Below, piece after piece: positions 17,880 to 26,200 of a stretch of DNA of 64,000 nucleotides. The position numbers were made by a program, and so were the translations under genes. The DNA comes from Methylobacterium sp. Leaf118 (GTDB lineage: Bacteria > Pseudomonadota > Alphaproteobacteria > Rhizobiales > Beijerinckiaceae), in contig NZ_CAKLBV010000018.1 in NCBI RefSeq assembly GCF_920984675.1, positions 21,079 through 85,078 on the forward strand, given 5' to 3'. The notes under the pieces are model-generated. The model saw nothing but the letters and a program-made list of their open reading frames with translations. It had not been told where the DNA came from and did no database searches. How positions within the stretch are numbered: the first letter of the stretch is position 1; every line of letters begins with the position of its first letter.

Positions 17880-17913
17880 GCGCGACGCTGCTTTTCGGAA
17901 AGCAGCGTCGCGC
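17880..17913 (-). promoter_or_regulatory. RNase III-type processing hairpin in the rpsO-pnp leader
   Basis: A perfect 15-bp inverted repeat (arms GCGCGACGCTGCTTT and AAAGCAGCGTCGCGC) around a 4-nt loop, 60 nt upstream of the pnp start. In enterobacteria, a comparable stem is cut by RNase III and then degraded by PNPase, giving autoregulation. Position and stability suggest the same role here; it could also attenuate read-through from rpsO. Confidence 0.75.
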
Positions 17914-18086
17914 GATCCTGCCCTGGCGCCCTTCGCCTTCAAGCCGCCCGGGGGCGGACCGGCCGGGCCCCATGCCCGAACGGTCCCTGTTGCAGTGCCG
18001 CGCTCGCGCCCCGCCGAACCGGCGTCCCCTGCGTGAGAAGCGCGGCTTGTGAAAACGCGGCCCCGAGGGACCGCGTGACGGGAGCC

Positions 18087-18356
18087 TTAGCGGCGGATGC
18101 CGAGGCGCTCGATGAGGGTGCGGTAGCGCGCCTCTTCCTTGCGCTTCAGGTAGTCGAGCAGCGAGCGGCGCTGCGAGACCAGCTTCAGGAGGCCGCGGCG
18201 GGAATGGTTGTCCTTGCCGTGGGTCTTGAAGTGGGCGGTGAGGTTGGTGATCCGCTCGGTGAGGATCGCGACCTGGACCTCCGGCGAGCCGGTGTCCTTG
18301 CCGCCCTGGGCGTATTCCTTGATGAGCGCGGTCTTGCGCTCTGCCGTGATCGACAT
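18087..18356 (-). CDS. rpsO: 30S ribosomal protein S15
   Basis: 89 residues, exact family length. It shows [48 protein letters not shown] and [11 protein letters not shown], the rRNA-binding core of S15. It binds 16S rRNA early in 30S assembly. The start ATG 18356 matches the family. It leads pnp. Confidence 0.98.
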   Translation of the reverse strand: MSITAERKTALIKEYAQGGKDTGSPEVQVAILTERITNLTAHFKTHGKDNHSRRGLLKLVSQRRSLLDYLKRKEEARYRTLIERLGIRR

Positions 18357-18630
18357 CGACGTACCTTTCGGGTGAGGTCTGTTCGGAGAGCGCCGCCCAT
18401 CGGGGCAGGGCGCTCTTGAAAGCCCGCGGTCGGGCCGGTGCCGGGATGTCGTCCAGCACGGTCGTCCCGCAAGCAGCACAAGCCCCGCCCGTCAGCCGGG
18501 TCGAGGCGGGGCGGACCATACACGAAACCGCGCGCAGCGCCAGGGGCCTGCGATGGCGCCCGGCCGCGCGTCACCGCGCACGAAGGCCCGCAGGACCACT
18601 GGCGAGACCACTGGCAGAGGAACACCGGCA

Positions 18631-18655
18631 GGAACACCGGCCGAACCGCCCGGTT
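18631..18655 (+). promoter_or_regulatory. EcfG-type promoter upstream of the SDR gene
   Basis: GGAAC (18631-18635), 17-nt spacer, GTT (18653-18655), 41 nt before the start ATG at 18697. A second GGAAC lies 12 nt further upstream (18619-18623) but lacks a correctly spaced partner. Confidence 0.75.
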
Positions 18656-18696
18656 GTCGCGGCACCCCCTCGCGGCGCCCGATCCGGAGCTTCCCC

Positions 18697-19569
18697 ATGA
18701 CCGATCCGCTGACCCGCTATCCCCGTCCGCCCTTCCCGGCGCAGCCCCAGTCCTTCCCCGGCCAGACCCCCCGGATGGAGCCGCAGCCCGATCACGGCGA
18801 GGAGAGCTACCGGGGCGCCGGAAAGCTCACCGGCAAGGCCGCCCTCGTGACCGGCGGTGACAGCGGCATCGGCCGGGCGGTGGCCATCGCCTATGCCCGA
18901 GAGGGGGCGGACGTGGCGATCGCCTACCTGCCCGAGGAGCAGGCGGATGCGGAGGCCGTCGGCGGCTGGATCGAGCGGGCGGGCCGGCGCGCCCTGCTCC
19001 TGCCCGGCGACATCAAGGACCCGGCCTGGGCCCGGGAGATCGTGGAGCGCACGGTCCAGGCGTTCGGCCGGCTCGACGTCCTAGTGAACAACGCGGCCTT
19101 CCAGCAGCCGAACCAGGGGCTCGACGGCATCGACGACGCCCTCTTCGAGCAGCATTTCCGCACCAACGTGTTCGGTCCGTTCTACGCCACCAAGGCGGCG
19201 CTGGCGCATCTCAAACCGGGTGCATCGGTGATCTTCACCTCCTCGGTCAATTCCAAGCACCCGATCCCGACCCTGCTCGCCTACAGCGCCACCAAGGGCG
19301 CGTTGAGCAACATGGTGCTGAGCCTGGCCCAGCTGCTCGCCGAGAAGGGCATCCGCGTGAACGGGGTGCTGCCGGGCCCGATCTGGACGCCCTTCATCCC
19401 CGCCGGGATGAGCCAGGAGGCGGTGAAGACCTTCGGGAGCCAAGTGCCCTTCGACCGCCCCGGCCAGCCGGCCGAACTCGCCTCGGCCTATGTGATGCTG
19501 GCCTCCGACGAGAGCAGCTACACGTCCGGCGCGCTGCTCACGGTCGCGGGCGCCATGCCGGTGCTGTGA
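18697..19569 (+). CDS. Short-chain dehydrogenase/reductase, general-stress type
   Basis: 290 residues. A Pro-rich N-terminal extension (YPRPPFPAQPQSFPGQTP) precedes the Rossmann domain, as in the stress-induced GSP39/YghA/YhdF branch. The cofactor motif is VTGGDSGIGRAVAIAYAREG; NNAAFQQ, the catalytic Ser region FTSSVNS and YSATK (Tyr-x-x-x-Lys) are intact. The SDR end motif LLTVAGAMPVL is present. The substrate is unknown, with NAD(P)-dependent reduction of carbonyls likely. ATG 18697 is preferred because the upstream codons overlap the stress promoter. The EcfG-type promoter predicts general stress induction. Confidence 0.92.
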   Translation: MTDPLTRYPRPPFPAQPQSFPGQTPRMEPQPDHGEESYRGAGKLTGKAALVTGGDSGIGRAVAIAYAREGADVAIAYLPEEQADAEAVGGWIERAGRRALLLPGDIKDPAWAREIVERTVQAFGRLDVLVNNAAFQQPNQGLDGIDDALFEQHFRTNVFGPFYATKAALAHLKPGASVIFTSSVNSKHPIPTLLAYSATKGALSNMVLSLAQLLAEKGIRVNGVLPGPIWTPFIPAGMSQEAVKTFGSQVPFDRPGQPAELASAYVMLASDESSYTSGALLTVAGAMPVL

Positions 19570-19811
19570 GCCCCCGCCGCCGCACCGGTCGGCAGCCCTC
19601 GCGCCCGCCGATCGATGCGGCCCGGGCGGACGCGATCGGGCACCGGACGCTCGCGGCGACAGCCGCTGCCGGCGCGACGAACCGGCCTTCCTAGGGGCAG
19701 GGCGCCAGGCCGGCGCGCCCCGGAGGCCAATCTGCCGCACGGCACACGACACGTCCCGGCCCGGTTGACCCATCAAACCGCACGACAGACGCCTTGCGGA
19801 GGGGAGCCGAC

Positions 19812-19910
19812 GTGTCACTTGCCGTTGTCATCATGGTCGCCGGAGCCCTCGGCGGCATCGCCCTCACACTCGCCGCCCGACCGAGTTCCGACCGATTCAT
19901 CAAATGGTGA
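19812..19910 (+). CDS. Putative 32-residue single-span membrane micropeptide (sister 1)
   Basis: GTG start with a strong ribosome binding site (GGAGGGGAG about 5 nt upstream). The peptide is one hydrophobic helix (AVVIMVAGALGGIALTLAA) followed by a short polar tail ending D-R-F-I-K-W-stop. It is the tandem sister of the ORF at 19983: an ungapped alignment of the last 27 residues keeps M-x-A-G-x-x-G, P, and the D-x-F-x-x-W end. I know no named family. Two independently initiated ORFs of this size sharing a C-terminal pattern argue that both are real. Confidence 0.55.
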   Translation: MSLAVVIMVAGALGGIALTLAARPSSDRFIKW

Positions 19911-19982
19911 GTGCGACACCGCGAACTTTTCCGGCCGGCCGCGACTTTATGCTGAGCGTCGGTTGGGCGGGGAGTCGTGGTC

Positions 19983-20075
19983 GTGGCGGTGGCGGTGATG
20001 ATCGCGGGCGTGGTGGGCGCGGCGGCGACGCTGATGTGCCTGATGCCGCGCCTGGACTCGTTCTTCGAGTGGTGA
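19983..20075 (+). CDS. Putative 30-residue single-span membrane micropeptide (sister 2)
   Basis: GTG 19983 is preferred (GGGGAG 8 nt upstream); GTG 19977 is also in frame. It comprises one hydrophobic helix (VAVMIAGVVGAAATLMCLM) and the tail P-R-L-D-S-F-F-E-W-stop. It is related to the preceding ORF by the shared M-x-A-G-x-x-G and D-x-F-x-x-W patterns, 72 nt downstream in the same orientation. Function unknown; such peptides often modulate a larger membrane complex. Confidence 0.5.
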   Translation: MAVAVMIAGVVGAAATLMCLMPRLDSFFEW

Positions 20076-20566
20076 CCGGCGCGCGGGCGGCGGGGCCTGC
20101 CCCCGGATGCCCGCCTGCATCGCCGCCAGGGATCGGCCCGTAGCGGCTCCGGAGACCCGGCGTCCGCGCTCGCGCCGTCGCGCGAAGACACTTCTTACGC
20201 AAAATCGGCTCCTGCCGTGCCTCGGCCCGGTCATGGACGCGCAGTTCCTCGGGACCGTCGAGACCGCCCGCGACATCCGCGCGGTCGACGCGGCGGCCTT
20301 GCGTCGGCCCGCCCGACGCCCCGGGGCGAGGTGAGGCGAGGCGTCGACCCTCGCGCCGTCGGCACCCGTCGGGCGGGCGCTCGGCCAGCGCCACCGCAAA
20401 GTCCTCCTCGCGATGTGATCCGCCCAAGCCCACGCAGCCTCCCGTCGGTGGCTGAGAATCACCGGGAGAGGGATGCTACGAACGGTCCCGGAGCGCGCCT
20501 CGGGCGCCCCGCCGGCCCCGACGGACATCGAGGCCGCCCCGCTTCACCAGAGACTGGAGGCCGGGG
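20076..20566. other. Intergenic stretch, no convincing gene
   Basis: About 490 bases. A 33-codon frame starting at ATG 20232 (MDAQFLGTVETARDI) is possible but has no clear ribosome binding site and no recognisable relative. I see no repeat or terminator here. The promoter of the esterase gene should lie near the right end. Confidence 0.4.
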
Positions 20567-21469
20567 ATGACCTCGTCCGAGATCGACGCGATCCGTGCCC
20601 GCCTCGCCGCCACGCCGAGGCCCGTCGACCTCGCCGCACGGCGGGCCCGCCTCGACGGGCTGTGCGCGGGCTACGCCCTGCCGGACGACGTCCGCGTCGA
20701 GGCCGTGGACGCGGGCGGCGTGCCAGCGGAATGGACCACGACCCCCGAGGCCGTCCCGGGACGGGTGCTGCTGTTCCTGCATGGCGGCGGCTACGTCTCC
20801 GGGTCGCTTGCCAGCCACCGCACGATGGTCGCCCGGGCCGGGCGCGAGGCGGGCACGCGCACCCTGGCCCTCGCCTACCGGCTCGCCCCCGAGCATCCCT
20901 TCCCCGCCGCCCTGGAGGACGCGCTAGCCGGCTACCGCTTCCTGCTGGATTCGGGCGTCGCGCCGGCGCGCATCGCGCTCGCCGGGGAGAGCGCGGGCGG
21001 CGGCCTCGCCCTCGCCGTCGCGCTGTCGCTGCGGGCGGCCGGACAACCGCTGCCGGGCTGCCTGTGGTGCAGCTCGCCCTGGACCGACCTGACCCTGACC
21101 GGCGCGAGCCTCGCCGACAAGGCCGCCGTCGATCCGCTCCTGAGCCGGGCCTATCTCGCCGAGGTCGCCGCCGCCTATCTCGCCGGCACCGACCCGCGCG
21201 GGCCCCTCGTCTCGCCGCTCTGGGGGGACCTGTCCGGCCTGCCGCCGCTCCTGATTCAGGTGGGCTCCGCCGAGACCCTGCTGGATGATTCCGTCTCGCT
21301 CGCCCGCGCCGCGGGGGCGGCGGACGTGGCGGTCACGCTCGAGATCTGGCCGCACATGATCCACGCTTGGCACCTGTTCCATCCGGAGCTCGCCGAGGGC
21401 CGCCGGGCGCTGGCGAGCATGGGCCGCTTCGTCCGCTCGGTTCTGGCGGGGGAAGGCGGCGGGCCGTGA
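20567..21469 (+). CDS. Alpha/beta hydrolase, hormone-sensitive-lipase (bHSL) family esterase
   Basis: 300 residues. The oxyanion-hole motif FLHGGGYVSGS and the nucleophile elbow ALAGESAGGGLALA (G-E-S-A-G-G, common in the HSL/arylacetamide deacetylase branch) are clear. The acid lies near SAETLLDDS and the catalytic His in HMIHAWHLFHPE. It hydrolyses short-chain carboxylic esters or related bonds in the cytoplasm. GGAGG lies 6 nt upstream of ATG 20567. It is followed with GTGA overlap by an MFS transporter gene, so the two are coupled and may modify and export the same compound. Confidence 0.92.
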   Translation: MTSSEIDAIRARLAATPRPVDLAARRARLDGLCAGYALPDDVRVEAVDAGGVPAEWTTTPEAVPGRVLLFLHGGGYVSGSLASHRTMVARAGREAGTRTLALAYRLAPEHPFPAALEDALAGYRFLLDSGVAPARIALAGESAGGGLALAVALSLRAAGQPLPGCLWCSSPWTDLTLTGASLADKAAVDPLLSRAYLAEVAAAYLAGTDPRGPLVSPLWGDLSGLPPLLIQVGSAETLLDDSVSLARAAGAADVAVTLEIWPHMIHAWHLFHPELAEGRRALASMGRFVRSVLAGEGGGP

Positions 21470-22827
21470 GCGCCGGCGCGCCCGCCCGCCGCACCGTCGC
21501 GGCCTGCTGCCTCGGCGTGCTGGTCGTCGGCAGCAACAGCACCGGCATCATGACGGCCCTGCCGGCGCTCCGCAGCGCCTTCGCGCTCGACCCGGCGGCG
21601 GTCGAGTGGGTCGTCAACGCCTACCTGCTCTCCGCGGCGATCGGGGTGATGGCCGGCGGGGCGGCCATCGACCGGATCGGCGCCGCCCGGGTCTGCCGGG
21701 CCGGGCTGCTGCTCTTCGTCCTCGCCTCCGCCATGCTCGCGCTGGCGCCGGCCCGGGACTGGCTCCCCGCCGGCCGGGCGCTTCAGGGCATCGCCGCCGC
21801 GCTGGCGGTGCCCGGCACCCTGGCGGCGATCGGCGCGGACGCGGCGCCGGAGGAGCGGGGGGCGCGGATCGGGGCCTGGGCCGGGTGCCTGCTCCTCGGC
21901 TTCAGTCTCGGGCCCCTGCTCGGCGGCCTGCTGACCCACGCCGTTTCCTGGCGGGCCCTGTTCTGCGCCGACGGGGTGGCCATGCTTGCCGCCGCCTGCC
22001 TGCTGCCGGCGCCCGCGGCGGCGGCGCGCGCCGGAATCCGGCGCGGCTTCGACGCGCCGGGCTTCCTGCTCCTCGGGACGGCGATGATCGCGGCGATCCT
22101 CGCCCTGCAGAGCCTGTCGGGCGCGGCGCGGGCGCCGCTCCTGCCCCTGGCCTGGCTCGGGCTCTGCGGGGCAAGCCTCATGCTGCTGCGGCGGCGCGAG
22201 CGGGCCTGCGCCGATCCCCTGCTGAGCCCGGCCCTGGGCCGTGTGCCGGGCTTCCTGCCGCCGGTGCTGGTCGGGTCCTGCGCGATGTTCTGCATCCTGC
22301 CGCTGCTGATGGTGTTCAACCTCGAAGCCCAGCGCGGCACCGAGCGCGGCGGCCTCGGGCTGACGGCGGTCGAGGCGGGCCTCGCCCTGCTGCCGATGAG
22401 CGCGAGCCTGATCGGCTTCGCCCTCTGGGCGCCGCGGCTGGTCCGGGCGTTCGGCAGCCGCCGCACCGTCGCGGCCGGGCTGGTGCTGGTCGCGGCGGCC
22501 GAGCTCGGGCTCGCCCTCGCCGGGACCGCGTGGGCGGCGCTCTGCGCGGGGCTCTGCGTGGCCGGGGCGGGCCTCGCGCTGCCCTACGCCACCGCGCCGC
22601 GCCTCGCCCTGGCGGCGCTCCCGCCCGCCCTCGCCGGACAGGGCGCGGGGTTCCTCAACGCCTGCACCCTGCTCGCCGGCAGCGCGGGCGTGACCCTGGC
22701 CGGATGGGCCTTCCGCACGGGCGGCCTGCCGCTCGCGATGGGCCTCCTGGCGGCAGCAGCCTTCGCCGGCCTCGCGGCCGTCCGGGGCTTGCCGGACGCC
22801 GGACCCCGGCCCAGCGACGGAGGCTGA
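21466..22827 (+). CDS. MFS transporter, DHA2-like drug/metabolite exporter
   Basis: 453 residues from GTG 21466, which overlaps the stop of the esterase gene. Twelve or more hydrophobic segments are visible. The region after helix 1 contains LPALRSAFALDPAAVEWVVNAYLLSAA, the motif C-like stretch of DHA2 exporters, and DRIGAARVCRAGL is the motif A loop. The second half has GAGLALPYATAPRLALA. Proton-driven export of a hydrophobic compound is likely; the substrate is unknown. Ala/Leu/Gly content is very high, as in other transporters of this genome. A tandem-repeat region follows immediately. Confidence 0.88.
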   Translation: MSAGAPARRTVAACCLGVLVVGSNSTGIMTALPALRSAFALDPAAVEWVVNAYLLSAAIGVMAGGAAIDRIGAARVCRAGLLLFVLASAMLALAPARDWLPAGRALQGIAAALAVPGTLAAIGADAAPEERGARIGAWAGCLLLGFSLGPLLGGLLTHAVSWRALFCADGVAMLAAACLLPAPAAAARAGIRRGFDAPGFLLLGTAMIAAILALQSLSGAARAPLLPLAWLGLCGASLMLLRRRERACADPLLSPALGRVPGFLPPVLVGSCAMFCILPLLMVFNLEAQRGTERGGLGLTAVEAGLALLPMSASLIGFALWAPRLVRAFGSRRTVAAGLVLVAAAELGLALAGTAWAALCAGLCVAGAGLALPYATAPRLALAALPPALAGQGAGFLNACTLLAGSAGVTLAGWAFRTGGLPLAMGLLAAAAFAGLAAVRGLPDAGPRPSDGG

Positions 22828-22836
22828 CCCAACGGC

Positions 22837-22985
22837 CTTTTTCGAGCGCCGGAGGCCGCTCGGGCCGATGCGCGATCCCTCTGCCGCATCCGCTTTTTCC
22901 GAGCGCCGGAGGCCGCTCGGGCCGATGCGCGATCCCTCTGCCGCATCCGCTTTTTCCGAGCGCCGGAGGCCGCTCGGGCCGATGC
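22837..22985. repeat. 57-bp tandem repeat, about 2.6 copies
   Basis: Copies start at 22837 (56 bp, one base shorter), 22893 and 22950. Each unit contains CTTTTT, an inverted repeat GAGC-GCC/GGC-CGCTC and a second inverted pair GATGCG/CGCATC. Copies 2 and 3 are identical. It sits between the convergent MFS and guanidine-operon transcripts and may have arisen from duplication of a terminator. Confidence 0.9.
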
Positions 22986-22986
22986 T

Positions 22987-23106
22987 CTATGGCTTCGTCC
23001 CGATGCGCCGGCAGCCCGGCGGCAGCCGCCCGGCCGCCTTGGCCTGGAGGCCGAGCCGGATCAGGCCGAGGATCGCCGTGAGGACGCGGTGGATTCGCTG
23101 CATCAT
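22987..23106 (-). CDS. Possible small protein (39 aa) at the end of the guanidine operon
   Basis: ATG 23106 has GGAG 7 nt upstream. The sequence is basic and amphipathic (MQRIHRVLTAILGLIRLGLQ, then AKAAGRLPPGCRRIG). It follows the guanidine carboxylase gene by about 100 nt on the same strand. No family is recognised. It could be a membrane-surface peptide or a chance ORF. Confidence 0.35.
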   Translation of the reverse strand: MMQRIHRVLTAILGLIRLGLQAKAAGRLPPGCRRIGTKP

Positions 23107-23206
23107 CTGCCGTCTCCGCGAGGGCGCTGATCTCCCGCCGGTGGTCTTTTGCCGGTGCTCTTGCGCCAGCCGAGCCGTGCCGGCCTCGCAAGATCCGTCC
23201 CGGAGC

Positions 23207-26200
23207 TCAGACCTCGAGGAGGGCAACGAGGTCGCCGCCGCGCAGGGTGCGTCCGGGTTGGGCCCGGATCTCCCGGACCCGGCCAGCCACGGGGGCGGTG
23301 ACGGGCACTTCCATCTTCATGGATTCGAGGATCGCCACGGTCTGGCCGGCCGCCACGGTCTCGCCCTCGCGGACGAGGACCTTCCAGACATTGCCCGGCA
23401 CGATCGTGGGCACCCCCGCGCAGCCCGGCGGGATCTCGCCGATTTCGGGCGCCCCGGCCTCGTCGGCCACGAAGCTGTCGAGCCCTTCGGCCTTCCAGCG
23501 CTCGCGCTCCGCCGCGAAGGCCGCCCGCTGACGCTCCGCCGCCGCCGCGATCCCGGCCGCGTTGTCGGCGAGCATCGCCCGGTGCGCGGCGTAGGAGAAG
23601 GTGCCCTCCTCGATCCGTAGCGGGTAGGCGCCGTGCGGGAAGGCGGCGCGGGCCTCGGTGAGCTCGTCGTGGGAGACCGGATAGAAGCGGATCTGGTCGA
23701 AGGGCCGGAGCAGCCAGGGATGACCGGGCCGGAATTCGCGGGTGATCCGCCACGTGTTCCAGACCTGGATGGTCCGCCCGAACAGCTGGTACCCACCCGG
23801 CCCTTCCATGCCGTAGATGCACATATAGGCGCCGCCGATCCCGACCGCGTTCTCCGGCGTCCAAGTGCGGGCCGGGTTGTACTTGGTGGTGACGAGGCGG
23901 TGGCGCGGATCGACCGGCGTCGCCACCGGCGCGCCCAGATAGACGTCGCCCAGTCCCATCACGAGATAGCGCGCGTCGAAGATGATCCTCTGGACCGCCG
24001 CCTCGTCGGGCAGGCCGTTGATGCGGCGGATGAACGCGATGTTGGAGGGGCACCAGGGCGCGTTCGGCCGCACGAGTTCCTGGTACTTGCGCATGGCGAG
24101 CGCCACCTGCGGGTCGTTCCACGAGAGCGGCAGATGCACCGTGCGGCTCGGGACGGTCACGGCTTCCGCCGGCGGCAATCCGGCCTCGATCTCGCGCAGC
24201 AGGCCGAGCAGGCGGCCCCGCGGCAACGCCGAACCGTCGTAGTGGATCTGCAGCGAGCGGATGCCGGGGGTCAGATCGGTGAGGCCGGGGAGCCGGGCGG
24301 CGCGGACGGCATCGGCCAGGAGATGCACCCGCAGGCGCAGGCCGAGATCGAGGGCCATCGGGCCGTACTCGACGAGGAGGTTGTCGTCGCCCTGGCGCCG
24401 GTAGGCGACGGGCACCGGGCCGGTCTCGTCGCGGGCCAGGACGGGGGAGCCGGGGATGGCGTCCCCTCCCGTCAGGAGGGCCGGCGCGGCCGGGGCGAGC
24501 GCCGCGTCCTCCGGACGGGCCAGGGGCCGGAACCGCACGGTGTCGCCGGGCCGGAGCTGGCCCATCTTCCAGAGTTCGTCGCGGGCGATCACCGCCGGGC
24601 AGACGAAGCCGCCGAGGCTCGGACCATCGGGCCCGAGCAGGATCGGCATGTCGCCGGTGAAGTCGATGGCGCCGACGGCATAGGCGTTGTCGTGCAGGTT
24701 GGAGGGGTGCAAGCCCGCCTCGCCCCCGTCGGTCCGGGCCCAGCGGGGCGTCGGGCCGATCAGGCGCACGCCGGTGCGGGCCGAGTTGAAATGAACCTCG
24801 TAGGCGGCGGAAAACAGGTCGGCGATGTCGGCGTCCTGGAAGAAGTCCGGCGCGCCGTGCGGGCCGTAGACGACCCCGATCTCCCAGTCCTGCGTCAGCG
24901 GTGCGGGCGCGGGCACCGGGGCCTCCACCGCCGGGGCGTCGCCGAGATGGAGCACGTCGCCGGCCTTCAGGACGCCGGTGGCGTGGCCGCCGAAGGCGCC
25001 GAGCGCGAAGGTCGCCCGCGAGCCCAGCACCACGGGCGCCGCGAACCCTCCGCGGACCGCGAGATAGGCCCGCTGGCCCGGCCCCTCGATCGCGGCGATG
25101 GCGAGGATCTGCCCCGCCTTCACCGGGAAGGCCTGCCCGTGCGGCCGCGCCTGCCCGTCGAGGGTCATCCGCATGGCGGCCCCCGCGAGGGCCGCCACGC
25201 CGTCCGCGTGGAAGCGCAGGGTCGGGCCCGAGACGGTCAGTTCGAGGGCGCAGGTCTGCGCCGCGTTGCCGACGAGGGCGTTGGCGCGGGCGAAGGCGCG
25301 GGCATCCATCGGCCCGCTCGGCGGCACGCCGACCTCCCACAGCCCGAGGCGGCCGGGCAGCTCCTGCAGGCTCGACTGGGCGCCGGGGAGCAGGACCTCG
25401 AGGCGGCCGGGACGATAGGCGAGGTCGCGCAGGGCTGTCGTCGCGACCCGGCCGCTCGCCAGGAGGTCGGAGGCGGCGATGGTGCGCAGATAGTCGAGAT
25501 TGGTCTCGATGCCGGAGACGGCGGTCTCGGCGAGCGCCGCCCTCAGCGCCGCGAGCGCCGACGGCCGGTCGGCCCCCGTCACGATGATCTTGGCGAGCAT
25601 CGGATCGTAGAATGGGGTCACCTCGGTGCCGGTGGCGATCCAGCCGTCGATGCGGGCGGAGTCCGAAAATCGCACCTCGGTCAGCAGGCCCGCGCTCGGG
25701 GCGAAATCGGCATGCGGAATCTCGGCATAGAGCCGCGCCTCGATCGCCGCGCCCTGCGGCACGAGCGGCCCGGCCGCCGCGATCGGGTCCTCGCCCGCGG
25801 CCTGGCGCACCATCCATTCCACGAGGTCGATGCCGAACACCGCTTCCGTCACCGGATGCTCGACCTGGAGCCGCGTGTTCACTTCGAGGAAGGAAAAGTC
25901 CTCGCGATCCGGATCGTAGATGAACTCCACCGTGCCGGCCGAGGCGTAGGCGACGCTCTCGGCGAGCGCCACCGCCGCGGCGTGGAGCCGGGCGCGGACC
26001 ACGTCGGAGAGGCCGGGGGCCGGCGTCTCCTCGATCACCTTCTGGTTCCGGCGCTGGAGCGAGCAGTCACGCTCGCCGAGCGCCACGACGCGGCCCCGCC
26101 CGTCGCCGAAGATCTGCACCTCGACGTGGCGGGCCCGCGCCACGAAGCGCTCCAGATAGACGCGGGCATCGCCGAAGCTCGCCCGCGCCGTGCGCTCCAC

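Noticed and set aside
20232..20333. 33-codon ORF starting MDAQFLGTVETARDI
   Set aside because: No ribosome binding site and no family; GC-rich random frame.
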